In this document: positions 39,361 to 51,968 of the stretch, in pieces
Layout: each line of letters begins with the position of its first letter
Numbering within the stretch: the first letter of the stretch is position 1
Assembly: GCF_905475345.1 (NCBI RefSeq)
Contig: NC_066586.1
Coordinates: 2,647,501 to 2,711,500 of the forward strand
Length of the DNA stretch: 64,000 bases
From: Vespula vulgaris
Lineage: Eukaryota > Arthropoda > Insecta > Hymenoptera > Vespidae
Direction of reading: 5' to 3'
Translations under genes and position numbers: made by a program
The notes under the pieces: generated by a model
Seen by the model: only the letters and a program-made list of their open reading frames with translations
What the model was told of the DNA's origin: nothing
Database searches by the model: none

Positions 39361-40078
39361 GCACTCATACATACATAAATCGATTCTCGGAAGACGAACT
39401 TCGTAAAAGGCTCGTAAAAGAGAAGGCGAGAGTTCATTCTTCGCAAGGGTACGATGAGTCAAGCTATTTATCCAGTCGCAAAGTTGTACGCTAGTAACAA
39501 CGATCAATTGCCTACTAGCAACGTACATACGTAGAAACATACACATATATGTGTATGTGTACATATATGTGTGTAAACGTGAGTACGTATGTATCTACGT
39601 ACGTTGTTAATATCAGTAGTAAAGAATGACTCAAGGATTTATACTATCAAGGCCGCGTCGTTGACTTTCGCGTGACGGCACGAGTCTCACATGATTCTGC
39701 GTGATTTCTTTCGCCAATGTGGGATATTTTATCTTTTCTCTCTCTCTCTCTCTTTTTTCTTTTGCTTTCCTACGAATCGAGAAGACCGATCCATTCAACC
39801 GAGATCGTCGATCTACGTTCGAAACCTATCATAAATTCTGGACAACGAATAATCATCGATCCTTCCTCCACCACGCATCGATCCCACGCAAAGGAAACTA
39901 CAAAGTTTATGACGTAGTATCTATTCTAAGTTTAGAAACTTTTCCATCCATTTCGTAATCCTATTGGATAAGCGCAATAAAAGAAAAAAAAAGAATAAGA
40001 AAGAGAGAGAGAGAGAGAGAAAAAGATAGATAGATAGAAAGAGAGAAAAAAACAAAACAAAAAACAAAATAAAAATAC

Positions 40079-40109
<31 letters not shown>

Positions 40110-40169
40110 AGAAAAAAAGAAAGAACAAAAAAAAACTAACTAACGTTATAAATAGTAACGATACCTTCG

Positions 40170-40617
40170 ATCTATTTCCGCGCACCGTGAACGTAGCCCC
40201 GTAAACGAGGAGGGCCGAGGATGTGCCGATAGCCGAGGGGGTTAGTAAGAAAGAGAAAAAAAAGAACGAGAGAGCTTGTGAACGAAGATCGTATCCCCTC
40301 GATACGCGAAGGCTACCACCGACGATATTAATCTGGACGATCGAGCGACGATTCTCTACGTGTAGTTGAGGGCGGTCGCGCGTCGACTGAAAGCTCCCTT
40401 TCGAGGAGAGAATCCGCAAGGGAACGACAACGGCGGCGCCACGACGCAACCCCTTACAACATAGCACGGCACGGCACGGCACGGCACAGTAGAGCAGAGC
40501 AGAGCAGAGCAAAGCAGAACAGAACAGAGCAGAACAGAACAGAGTAGAGTAGAGTAGAGTAGAATAGAGTAGCGAAGAGAAGAGAAGAAAAGAGAAGAGA
40601 AGAGAAGAGCGGTACTA

Positions 40618-40651
<34 letters not shown>

Positions 40652-41035
40652 CAACCAAGCGACCGAGCCGTTTCACCCCCACCCTCCGCTGCCATCACCA
40701 TCCCACCCTTCTCCCTCTTCCCTCTACCCTCCTCCTCCTCGTCTTCCTCCTCCCGCCTTGTCTGCATCCCCCTCGAAAGCTCGGCATCCCCACCATCGGA
40801 GCGTGTCTACCGCCACGCGGCCGTCGAACTGGAGGGGGTGTCTGCCGGTGGAATTACTTCGCCCGGCAAAAAGCTCCTATCCCCTTATTTGGAAGGGTAG
40901 AAAACTTCGCAAGACCGACTGCCTGCTGCTACTGCTACTACTGCTGCTACTGCTACTGCTGCTGTTACTGCCGTCACTGCTGTTGCTACAGATACGGCTA
41001 TATTGCCAGTACTGTTAGTGGTGGAATGTAAGTAA
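40170..41035. promoter_or_regulatory. GC-rich island, possible internal promoter or leader exon
   Basis: This segment is far more GC-rich than its surroundings. It holds the repeat cascade (40463-40660), a C-rich stretch (40670-40760) and a CTG/CTA triplet run (40919-40990). Frames are open in several registers on both strands, which reflects composition. A plus-strand donor-like GTAAGT follows at 41029; I see no convincing minus-strand donor. It may be an unmethylated CpG island acting as a promoter or enhancer. Confidence 0.3.
40463..40660 (+). repeat. Cascade of drifting short repeats
   Basis: In order: (CACGG)n, (AGAGC)n, AGAAC/AGAGC mixtures, (AGAGT)n, (AGAAG)n, then (CCAG)n. Each pentamer differs from its neighbour by about one base, then the period changes to four at about 40617. 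Confidence 0.88.
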
Positions 41036-42273
41036 ATGGAAGACAGAGATAGAGAATGGCGCTTGTTCAGTCCTCCCTACATATCAGCATCGTTGTATCA
41101 TCGCTAAAGAGGGAAAGAACGTAAGAAAGAGAAAGGGATGAATTATAATCTGGATAATGTTAAAGAATGTTTAGCGAGTGGGCAAGATAACAGAGTTCGT
41201 CGGCCTTTGTCTTGTTCTATCCTATCCCTCTTCGTGTACATACGTACATAGATCATACGTACATACATGTATATACAGATATATTCTCTATCCCAAAAGA
41301 ACCTCGTTCGTAAGCGATTTATTATTACATCTTATTTCGACCAAGGCACATCCATTTTGGTTTATCGATCCTAGTAGAAGAGGTATAATAGTAGTCGGGT
41401 CGGTCGATTCTCCGCTTTCCACGTCCCGATGCGTTTATAGTCGACGGATGTACCTACTGATGGATTTATGGTAATTAGCAAACCCTTACGAAAGGGTCCT
41501 ATTGAATTTTCTCCATATTTCGACGCACAGCGTTCGATCTAAACGGTATCAATATGGATTAGTTCAAAGATTATTATCGAAAAAAATTATGTTTTGATCG
41601 AAATCCTATAGGATAGAGAAACCAGTTTCTATCAAGTGACGACAAATTTGAACGAGTCTGTGGTATAGAATTTTCATAAATGTTCAGAAACGACGTAGAC
41701 TCGTAAACGGGGACATCGGATCGAAAATATGCGTGTTTGATGATCAAAATTGGACGTTAGGATGGATCTTAAAGAGACGACGGAGAGGAGAATACACCTC
41801 TCGATCGAGACCGGGTTTGGTTCGTGAGCCGAGCACGTAGGAACCGGTTCTCGTGTGTGGCATGAGGTCTTTCGTTACTGGTGTCTGTAGGATGAAAGGA
41901 AGTTCAACGGCAGTATCGACGAACAAGCAGAAGATCGATCGCGTCAAAGAGAAATCTCGAATCGGTCCTATCTTCTTCTTCATCTTCCCTCCCCTCCATT
42001 TCTATCAAATATCCTGTCATATTTCGTTTCTTTCTTCTTCTTTTTTTTGAAGAAAAGAAAGAAGAAAAAACAAAAAAAAGTCATCATGCCTTTCAACGTA
42101 TCGCATGACAATCTTGTTACCGAGCGAGCGCGAATACAATCGTTTCGATTGGTTCAACGTTAACGTCAATTTTTTTTCTCTCTCTCTCTCTCTTTTTTTT
42201 AAATGAAAAAAGTAGGACACTGATTGATAAAATATCTTGCTGAGAGCGAAAAAAAGCTGTGTACCAAAGATTT

Positions 42274-42480
42274 TTAAATCGTTTCGTCAAACAGACGTTG
42301 TTTGTTTGTCGGATCACCCATTCCTCCCTTTTTTAAACGATTTATTCCTTGACGCCCTTGATGTAAATAGCACGTATTGAACCATTCGCACCCTTTTCTC
42401 TCGCAATCAGTACAAAAGTTACACGGGACGCGATACGTGTCTCGACTATGAGGTCCAAGTTTCTGGTTTTCTGCCAACAT
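42274..42480 (-). CDS. Small Cys-containing ORF, unrecognised (68 codons)
   Basis: An ATG at 42480 opens a 68-codon frame ending in TAA at 42276-42274. The sequence includes PCNFCTDCERKGC and a further Cys ten residues from there (five Cys, spaced C-x2-C-x2-C-x4-C-x6-C), then a basic stretch. Six nt before the ATG is an AG (42487) preceded by a good pyrimidine tract, so this could be a terminal exon. The composition looks more protein-like than the microsatellite frames nearby. I see no hydrophobic leader and no known family. A chance ORF is quite possible. Confidence 0.2.
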   Translation of the reverse strand: MLAENQKLGPHSRDTYRVPCNFCTDCERKGCEWFNTCYLHQGRQGINRLKKGGMGDPTNKQRLFDETI

Positions 42481-42709
42481 CTCTTTCTATGAGCGGGGAA
42501 GGGAAAAAAAGCTTTCTAAAAAAGCTGACTCTAACTATCGTAGAAAATCTCTGTCTTTCATACAGATATAATTAAAATCTCATGTCCGTTCTAGATATGA
42601 AACGAAATTGAGGGTAGGAAGTCTTTAAAAACTCGTTCATACGGAACGAGTTAGACTAACTCTAAAATTATCATCTCGATTCTTGATTCATTAAAAATAA
42701 ATAACTCAC

Positions 42710-42775
42710 CCAGCAAACACTCGTCGTAGTTTCTGTTATTATCCATGACTAAAACGAGAGACATTGATATCTTAC
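42710..42775 (-). other. Candidate recursive splice site with a 66-nt RS-type exon
   Basis: On the minus strand a long pyrimidine tract (about 42805-42777) ends in TTTTCAG, immediately followed by GTAAGATAT. An acceptor and a donor are therefore juxtaposed at 42776|42775. A second donor, CTGG|GTGAGTTA, lies 66 nt downstream (exon end 42710). This is the arrangement known for recursive splicing of long insect and vertebrate introns. Entered in phase 0, as from the five-codon exon at 62.3 kb, the 66-nt segment hits TAG after eight codons, so inclusion would truncate the product. Entered in phase 1 it is open and includes two ATGs. It could instead be an ordinary cassette exon or a chance match. 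Confidence 0.4.
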
Positions 42776-45700
42776 CTGAAAAGACAAAACAAAAAGAAAT
42801 AACGTTAAAATTAATTACGATCTAACGTTGAAAAATATTAACTTGCGTAAGAAATGAAAGGTAAAGAATTGAAAAGAATTTCATCATTCGCAATTATTAA
42901 AAATAGATCATTCATAATATCGCAACCCAATTTCTCTCGAAGCTCTCGAGATATCGCAAATAAATCGCACTCTTCTTTACTTCGAAAAGCACTTTCTTCT
43001 TATATAAATAGAGCAAATCTTAAGATAGCTTCCGTCTTTGTGAAAGTAAATGAAACAACGCAAGAGAGCGAGAAAAAGAAGGAAAAGAAAAAAGGAAAAG
43101 AGAGAGAGAGAATTGGTATATATGTATGTATATAGTTAAGTACTTACGCAGTATCTAAAAAAAAATATTGATAAATCGAAAGAACGAAAAACGTAATAGT
43201 GTGTGTGTGTGTGTGTATACTACGATTTGGTGGCTTGCCGAGATCCTGTAATTTACTAAAATCCTAGCGTTCTGTCTTTCACGATCCGAGATGTTTCGGA
43301 CAGTTGGATCTTATCCTACCATATATATATATACACACATATAGTACACTTTATACTTACACAATGGCACGATAATATTGAAAATTGACTTCTTCCAAAA
43401 TTTCTATACTACATTCTTCCTAATTCATACATAATACAATCTAATTTTATAACAACATTCTTATAAATCATATTCAAAATTTATAATTTTTTAGAATTTT
43501 CAAATAATAGCCGCAACGAGGATGACAAGAAGGAATAAAAAGTATCTATAGTTTAGTGCTATATCGATCCTAGAACAAATTATTATACTCTCCCATGGGT
43601 AACATCGCTGCAATCGATTACTCATTTTCGAGATGATCCTTTGGGTAAAACGAACTAACCTACGTCGTGATAATTCATATTCTTCTACACACATAAACGT
43701 GCTCACGCGCCCACACACACACAAACACAGACAGACAGACAGACAGATAGACGGATAGAATTCCATATGAAAAAAACCGAGACAAATAAGCCGCGACTAG
43801 AGTTTCGTGCACTTGAAATGGATTAGAAAAGTGGATCGAATAGGAGAGCAACGCGGATGCGAGAGGTCTTTATGTGCCGTGCGATATACGTGTTAGACGG
43901 TAGTTATTTAATACAATAATTTCTTTCTCTTACGGATGACTCACATAATAGCACGAAATTACGACGTTTAGATACGCGTGCGTACGTACGTAACTACGTA
44001 CATACGTACGTACATACATAACTATACACGTAGAGAGAAGCAAAACGACTATTAAAAATCTTTTAGGTATACGTGAGATAAACCATTTTCACTTCCGCAT
44101 CTTATCGGTAAAGTCCTTTACTATGTATGTTTTATCGAGTTATTGTTCTCTGAATCGAATGGATTCTAAGAAAACACATCTCGGCAACGCCTACGATCGA
44201 TCGATAAGTAAACCACTATCATCATTTTATATTCAACTGGAATGTAAAAAGTCAATAAATCGTTAACAATAAGAAAATGGTATCGTTGCTATTGTTTGTT
44301 GTCTGTTATATATAGTAACATATAAATATATATATATATATATATTAGCTTCTTATTCAGTCATCGCCATTGATATCGTAAACGTGAATGACGTTTAGCG
44401 TAGTAAATTAATTAAAAAGGGAGAGGAGTGATCCGATGGAAGAGGTAGGACGATGAATGACTTCGCGTTTAGAATACGACGGAGAGTTTAGTACCCTCGG
44501 TTAAGATCCATTACAAACGGCCAAGGCCATTATTTGTTTTACCGTCCACCTACATGCACGTTTACTTTACCTACGTGCACTACGTATCAAAGTTGGCCGA
44601 CTAGAGAAATTGAACATTCTCCGTGTTCGGTCAGTATGTCTCGTACGTTTCGATAATAGCGCAAAGTTTTCTTTCACCGTCGAGATTCTAAAAAAGGAAC
44701 AAAGAAGAATGAAAAAGAAAAGAGAGAAAAGAAAGAAAAAGGACAAAGAAAAGAAATTGTTAGACCGAGATACTTTGTCGCTAATCTCGCGGAGGAGCGA
44801 ATCTTCTCCGTCGATAGAAAAGCTCGTGCCAAGTTTCCGCAAGCAAACTGTGCGGAAGCATTCCGTCGTGGTCGCCTCGAAGTCGAGACAGTCGGTTGCT
44901 TTTCTTTTTTCCTCAGATAGAGAAAGAGAAAGATAGAGAGATAGAGAGAGAGGGAGAGAGAGTCAGCGAATCGAAGGAACATGGGCGCGAACGAACGATT
45001 TTACGGAAGAGAAAGAAAAAAAAAGGATGCAAGAAGAAAGGGTACGCGATAAATTGCGTAAGAGCAAACGCAGATAAGTATGTATGTACCATACCGTAGG
45101 TACATACATACGTACGCATCATCTTGGAATTTATGTCGAGTTCACGCTCGATAAAGCGATTCACTTCGATTCGTTCATGTTACCCGCAATAAGAATAAAT
45201 TCTTAAGAAAACTTAACTTTCCTTTATCGTGTAACAGCTGGGGACTTAAGAGAGGAAAAAAAGCAAAAAAAAAAGAAAAAAGAAAAAAGAAATGAAACAA
45301 GGGGAAAAAGTATAGTAAATAAATAAAGAACAAGGAGGAAGAAAAAGAAGAAGAAAAAAAAACAAAAACAAAAAGAAAAACAAAGAAACAAAATGTCGGA
45401 CAAAGCATGTCGCAAAGTTCTCCCCAAAGTCGGGCTACCGTACAAGTTGACTCGAGAGTGCACAGTGCACACACCTTTGCCGAATAATCGAACCGCGAGT
45501 TGCCTCTTCGGTATGTATCGTATAAGCCAAGGATCTCCGTTAAAATAGCGCGACGGCACGTATTGGAAACCCCTTCACGTACCCTTTCACATACGCTTAA
45601 GCATGCTTCACGATACTTGGGAGTGACACTAGCGTTGGAGTGGAAGGTCAACCGGCGATTGGAACTGGGACACCGACATCGATGGGGGAGGAGGACGGAG

Positions 45701-46898
45701 AGAACCATAGAAAAAAATTGTAAACGAGTTTAAGGCGCCCGAATGACTCTTTAGAGGCAGGTTTTCGTCGTCGTCGTCGTCGACGTCGTCGTGTAATTCT
45801 TTTGAGGATCAAAAATCCGTACCAGTTGCGATATTGCTGCAACGGTATTTCTCTATAAAAATGAAAACAAAAAGAAAGAAAGAAAAAAGAAAATAAAAAT
45901 ATTTAAAAAACAAAAAAAAAAAGATAAGTTTACCCAACGAGTAACGCGTTTCCTCTATATACTTGTTCCTTGTATATCTATCCAAGTTTCTACTTTGAAA
46001 AGTAATTCTTATCTCTGTATTTTCAACGTTTAAAATGTAGGTAGGTAAGTAGATAAGTGTGTGTATATATATTCATGTGTTTATGTATATACATTTTTTG
46101 GATAGTATTTTAAATTCTTATCAAGAGTGGGTGATTTAAAGCGAAGGAAAAAGGAAAGCAAACAAATAAATAAATAAACGAATAAAAATAACAATTACAT
46201 GCGAGTCGAGAAATGTGTACGTATGCATAGATATTCACATTCGTTCCATTTCCAATAAAAAGTAATACTTTCGCTAAGTCTCAAGACCACGCGTAACAAT
46301 TAATACTTTAATATTCGTCCACGTCCGTACGAACTACGATGCATCGTTTATCTCGAAGCTCCTAGAGCAATTAATTCTTCGTTTTTCTACGCGACCGATT
46401 AAAAGTTGTCGTTTTTACCGAGTGAAAACAGTTCTTTTTTTCTTTGTTTTTGTTTTGCTTTTTCTACCGAACCTTTCCCTACTCGATCTTTCTTTTCTTT
46501 TCATTCCGCGATCTATTATTTCTACTTTTTCCCGTTTATTTTTGCCGTAACATCGATCCCGTACTATTAATAAAAGCTCGAAGCCAACGTGCCTTTCAGA
46601 AAGATCGAACAAAATTATCCCGGCGATTTTCGCGTTGGTTGATTCGCCAGTATTTAATCGCTTCTCCGACGCCCTTAAGCGGGATTATACTGATCTACTA
46701 TGTTTCCTTATAACTTCACCCTACCGTTCATAATCAATTTTCACTTTGCGTCTGAGTTGCCGTCCGAACAAAATTATATACCTTCGCTATTATACGCTTA
46801 AATCCATTCGAATCATAATGCGTGTAACTAATCCGAGTATACACCTCGAGACCAAATTCCATTTCAAATAATGCGCGCATGCGTCTGTATATGTCTGC

Positions 46899-46948
<50 letters not shown>
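46899..46948 (+). repeat. (AT)n microsatellite
   Basis: About 24 AT units. Confidence 0.93.
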
Positions 46949-46952
<4 letters not shown>

Positions 46953-47223
46953 CATACACGTACATAGATATATACATGATATCATAGCAACAGACATATA
47001 TTGGCTAATCGAATTTCATTGAATGTATGTACGTATAATAGAGGAATATTACAACGTTACAACTTACGTTAACAACGTAGAATATTAATCAAAATGTAGA
47101 TATTTAGGACGATTTACAGTTTCCCTTCCGAGTCCAACTAGACGGTTGATCCTGTTTCTCCATCCGGTGCAAACGATATTTCATCTCGACACCAAGAGAC
47201 ATTTCTTGCACGTAACTCGTACA

Positions 47224-47241
47224 AGAGAAAGAGAAAGAGAA

Positions 47242-47299
<58 letters not shown>
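47224..47299 (+). repeat. GA-rich microsatellite
   Basis: GAAA units then a long GA run. Confidence 0.92.
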
Positions 47300-47301
<2 letters not shown>

Positions 47302-47475
47302 GATACTCGACAATCTGCTCGTTAACAGACGTAAACGATTCCAACATGTGTGTACAATAGCTCAGAGCGAACAGCTAGCAGCTTTTTGACGATACCAATT
47401 CGAATATCCTTCTTGCGAAAGGTCGCTCAGAGTTAAACCATTGAAATTGTTTTTCTTCTCTCCCTCTCTCTCTTT

Positions 47476-47479
<4 letters not shown>

Positions 47480-47536
<57 letters not shown>
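47480..47536 (+). repeat. (TC)n microsatellite, complementary to the GA array 180 bp away
   Basis: About 28 TC units. With 47224-47299 it makes an inverted pair of GA and TC arrays that could base-pair. Confidence 0.92.
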
Positions 47537-47538
<2 letters not shown>

Positions 47539-48341
47539 TTTTCATACGCGAGCGAATAAAGTGAACGTCATATAGCGTTGTTGACAAATACAGTCGTCAT
47601 ATGTTTCATAAGAGCATATAACATGAGAAAAGGCGGACGTTTTATCGTTGTCATTCACAGGTATATATGTACGCACGATTCATACGATTCCCGTTTCTAG
47701 TAGTTGATTATGACGTGTGTATATGTGTCTGTGCGTATGTCTTTGTATATGTCGGTCAACGATACACATTTCGAACAATTAATAAAATAAAAGTTGTTTT
47801 CAAACACATATGCTATTGAGTAACTTAGAAATTTTGATTTCTCCGTTTAAAGAATCGCATATAAAAGTATGTTTCGTAATAGTATATTTTTTTCTCGACT
47901 CATATATTTTCACTAACGATTACAAAATCCAACGATAAGATTATACAAAGCGACCCTTCACAACTGTTTCGCGTGTGTTTACTTTTCCAAAGTGTATTTA
48001 TTATACGACCGCGTCGTTCACCTAACAGAGTCAAGTATTCGTCATGTCGAAAATGAGACTTTATTTCTATGTGAACATAGTAAACAAAGTTATAATGTTA
48101 ATCTTTAAAAATAGAGAGATACAATCGCACGCACTCTACACACACACGCACACACATTTATATACGTATGTGTGCGTGGGTGTAAAAAAAATAGAACAAA
48201 TTAATGAGAGCGGTGAAATATTTTATAGATGTATGTTCAAATATCAAGTGTAAAGTTTATGTTACTCATTTACACATACACACATTTAAACCTAAAGATG
48301 TAAATATTGAAATTAACGGTATCACGTAAGTACTTACTTAC

Positions 48342-48405
48342 TCGTCGTTTCATCGAAACTCATCTTCATTTTGTGTACATCGTACGTTAAATGTTGATCT
48401 ACATA
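48342..48405 (-). CDS. Weak candidate internal exon, phase 0 in and phase 1 out
   Basis: The minus-strand sequence TCATCCAG|TATGTAGATC to ACGACGA|GTAAGTAAG encloses 64 nt. One frame is fully open: YVDQHLTYDVHK followed by MKMSFDETT. Entry phase 0 matches the exit phase of the exon at 62.3 kb. Exit phase 1 matches the open frame of the 66-nt segment at 42.7 kb. The acceptor tract is T-rich but interrupted, and the donor sits in a palindromic GTAAGTACTTAC repeat that creates donors on both strands by itself. A short open frame of this size is expected by chance, so confidence is low. Confidence 0.2.
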
Positions 48406-49272
48406 CTGGATGATATCATAAAAGTATACACAATATATCTAACTTTTAATGCCTTATTATAATTTATCGTTTATCAAGAAGGAAATCTGCTATTTTAAAC
48501 TGTCGTAATATAACGCAAAGTTTTCAAACGATACATTCTGTAATATTTCCTTGCTTTTTATAGTTTAATTAATCGTCGTACTCCGGTTTTGTTCGTGTCC
48601 TTGTACTTAACACGATATGAAACATCGTTTTGTTAGAAAAGTTTAAAGTACCTGCATTATATCGCACTTTAGAAAGTTCGAATTTGTCGTGATTATAATT
48701 ATGACGTTTTCTGTAGATCGGGAGCTTGATGTCTTAAATCTTATTAATAATCATTATTTTCGAATACATCACAATCTAATCGTTTATTAAACGATTTTAT
48801 ACGAGATAAATCGAACGTTTCTACGTGATTTTCAAAATCAATTACGCTTTTTCGAGACTTCTTATTTCTTTCTTTTTTTTTTCCCCTCTCAAATTGTAAA
48901 ACTACAAGATTAGATATTTTTGCGGTCCAACCCCTTGCAAAGTTTCCGAATATTTCTATGGCTTATCACTGTACCTAGGATATTTTTAATAACCCGTATA
49001 AGTCATGTTCTTGTACAAGTGTAGTACAAACAACAAAATTTCTCTTCTTCGTTACACTCGCCGTTCGTACTAAAATTTTATCATATAAATTACGCAGCTT
49101 GCTGGAAGCAATAGCTTCGAGGACTTACATCTCCGAGATAAATTGCGTTCGGATGAAGACGTTCCACTCTTGCAGGAGATAGTACCAGTGAATGAACTAA
49201 CTATAAAAAGTAGTAAACCGAGAAACGTATCGTAAATAACGAGATATGTCTGTTATACCGTACGAAAGAAAA

Positions 49273-49303
<31 letters not shown>

Positions 49304-49682
49304 GGGAGATTAATGTTTTCAAAGTATACATAAACTTATCTCACCTATTTTTTAAATTGGATTTTATTGCGTTTACTTAGAAAAAAGAAAGAGAAAGGAA
49401 TAAAAGCAAAAGAAAATTCCCGCATAATTAAATGATACCGTGTAAACGATTCCGTACGAAAAAAAAAAAAAAGAAAAGAAAAGAAAAAAGAAGAGGAAGG
49501 AGGAGAGAAAAAAGAAGAAAAAATATCGATATCAGTGAGATATCATTTTTTTATTTGATTTAAATCTCACCAAGATACTCGATTGTTTGATCGAAGTTCT
49601 TTTTTAATTAAACGACTCACGACACCTAAGCCTGCTTGGTTTTATCACGCTATTTTTCGTCCGAGAGAGATAGAGAGATAAT

Positions 49683-49683
<1 letters not shown>

Positions 49684-49745
<62 letters not shown>
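49684..49745 (+). repeat. (GATA)n then (GA)n
   Basis: Eight GATA units pass directly into GA units. Confidence 0.92.
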
Positions 49746-49747
<2 letters not shown>

Positions 49748-51461
49748 CACTTTCGTTGGAAAGACTTTTCGAACGTAAAACACTATTAAAAGTTGCATCC
49801 GCAATTTTGATTGGCTTCCTTTTTCTTCAACATGAAGTTTAGCCCTATCTAAGTTTCCAACGCTTTTGAGAAGGCTATTCGTGAATCTCAGTTGAATTTC
49901 ATGAAACAAATAAATCTATACGTATCTCATCAACGAATCTTTTTTTTAGATTCGATCCTGTACGATGTAACAAGATGGTAAAGCTTAATTCTAATTTGAT
50001 CGACGAAAGAAAATCTCTTGATTTATTTCTATCGGTTTAGACGAAAGAATGAAAGTACAATCTTCAATGTTTCCTCTCGAATACATGAGATTATCTTAAT
50101 ATTGAGATTAGAGATATTAAAACGTCATTTGAATTTATAACTTTCTTAAAGATATCAATGGATCAGAGAAAGAGAGTAGAAAAAAAAGTAGAGTAAAGAA
50201 TAATAAGTAAACAAGTAGAAAAAGAAGAATAACAAAAAAGAAAAAAAAATTTGACCCTGCGAAGAAAAAGTACGAAAGACGATGATAACAGGAGAAGTAA
50301 ATTGGTAAGAATAAATGTAGTATCGATCGTAAGAATGAAAGTAATACGTGAGAAAAGGAAAGAGGGATGAACTCGAAAGAAAAATAAATAAACAAACAAA
50401 TAAATAAATAAAAAGGAAAAGAAGAAAAAGAAGAAATTGATTTCTACTTTGACTTCGGCAAAGATTGAAGCGACCTGTAGAAAGGGTAGATACCCTTGAG
50501 CAGAGAATAGGAATCCTTCGGTTGTTACCCTGGGCATCGACCGTCTGCTAAGCGCGTGTCCTGGGGCAAGGACCTTCGTTGCACGTATATTCTACAAACC
50601 GTCTCGACATTTCTCGCTCTATCCTAAGAAGACATAAAAAAGAAAAGAGAAGAAAAAAAAAAAGTAGAAAAAAAAAACGGAGTACTTTACCAATTTCTCC
50701 CACACGTTTTACGATAAAACGATTTATCTCATCTCATCGTCATATCTCTTCGTGACATGATGTAATTTTCTGTTTTTTTTTCCTCTCCCTCTTTTTTTTC
50801 AGACGTTAAGATTTTGTTTCTTGTTTTTATCTTTTTCTCCTTTCATATACCTACTTGCATAGATTCGAAGATCGCGAGATTAAAAATTATTATCAGAAGT
50901 TATTATCGTATTCAACGCTTTTATAATTATTCACATTTATCAAACGTTTCCTCATCGATTTTACGTTCCCATATATTTCGTTTATTATTAAACTAAAACA
51001 CGTTGCTAATAAATACGGACGTACGTATTGAATGAGATGATATCTAACATGACACAAATGTAAACATCTCTTGTAAGATTTCCCTTAGGTATCGGAGAGA
51101 CCCTTTTGGGTATTAAGTATTATTGAAATATCACGCAAATATGTATCTATGTATATCTTTAGAATCGATTCGTCTTGGCTTGATTTTTATTCGAAAAATC
51201 AAACTATAAGAATAGATCTCTGTATGTATCTTCATTCTTTTTTTTTTTGTTTCTTTTTTTTTTCTTTCTTTCCTTTCAGCAGAACGCATAAATGCAGGTA
51301 ATATAATTGATAAGATATATATCGTAAATCATAGTCGAAATAATTTCGGTTTTCACGCAGCTATCGTAAATATAAAATAACAGAAGAACAGCATAGTAAG
51401 AAGAAAAGCTACAAAAACGTTCGTCTGTAGGAGTGGAAGCAACGGTACTTGCTCTCTCTCT

Positions 51462-51493
<32 letters not shown>

Positions 51494-51933
51494 CTTTCTT
51501 TCACGAAAGAATCCATCCTAGAAACAGATAGCACTGTTCGTAAACGTCCACTTTAGCGCCATAGCCAAGGAATAGGTAGAATCTTTAATAGCTGCCTTTA
51601 CAACGCAAAGACTTATGTAGTATATACACACCGACGCGTTTTTCTTAACGTCTACTGTAATACCGTAAATGCTGACTCTCCTCGAACAGGGCAAATGAAA
51701 AAATATAACGTCGTTTAAGAAGGACCGTTGTTTTCGCTCAAACTTTTCCAATTTCTCGAGAGAGAAAGAGACAGAAACAGAAAAAGAGAAAGAGAGAGAG
51801 ATCTCTAGTCAACGTAAATATATTTTCTCACGACGAGTTTTCTCTGCGAATGATTCTTCTAACGACTTTATTACAAAAAGAAAAAGAAAAAAAGAATGAA
51901 AAAAAAGAAAGAAAAAAATATATTAAAAAATGT

Positions 51934-51968
<35 letters not shown>

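Larger units (their letters stand above)
29432..40169. other. Upstream/intron DNA without a supported gene
   Basis: The first few hundred bases probably include the promoter and leader of the middle first exon. A minus-strand GGG|GTGAGC at about 29547 and an AG at 29461 could bound a small leader intron. CpG-rich segments occur at 33595-33700 and 35270-35560. The rest is microsatellites and AT-rich unique DNA. Confidence 0.5.

Noticed and set aside
43362..43430. Minus-strand exon-like segment ending ATTGT|GTAAGTAT
   Set aside because: The short open frame (EECSIEILEEVNF onward) leaves in phase 2, giving a stop with the 42.7-kb segment. The acceptor is weak and AT-rich.
45500..45733. Plus-strand peptide with YLGVTLALEW, reminiscent of reverse transcriptase YLGV motifs of LINE elements
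   Set aside because: Only this fragment resembles the motif. No catalytic YADD, no endonuclease and no flanking element structure were found, and all frames are open because the segment is GC-rich.
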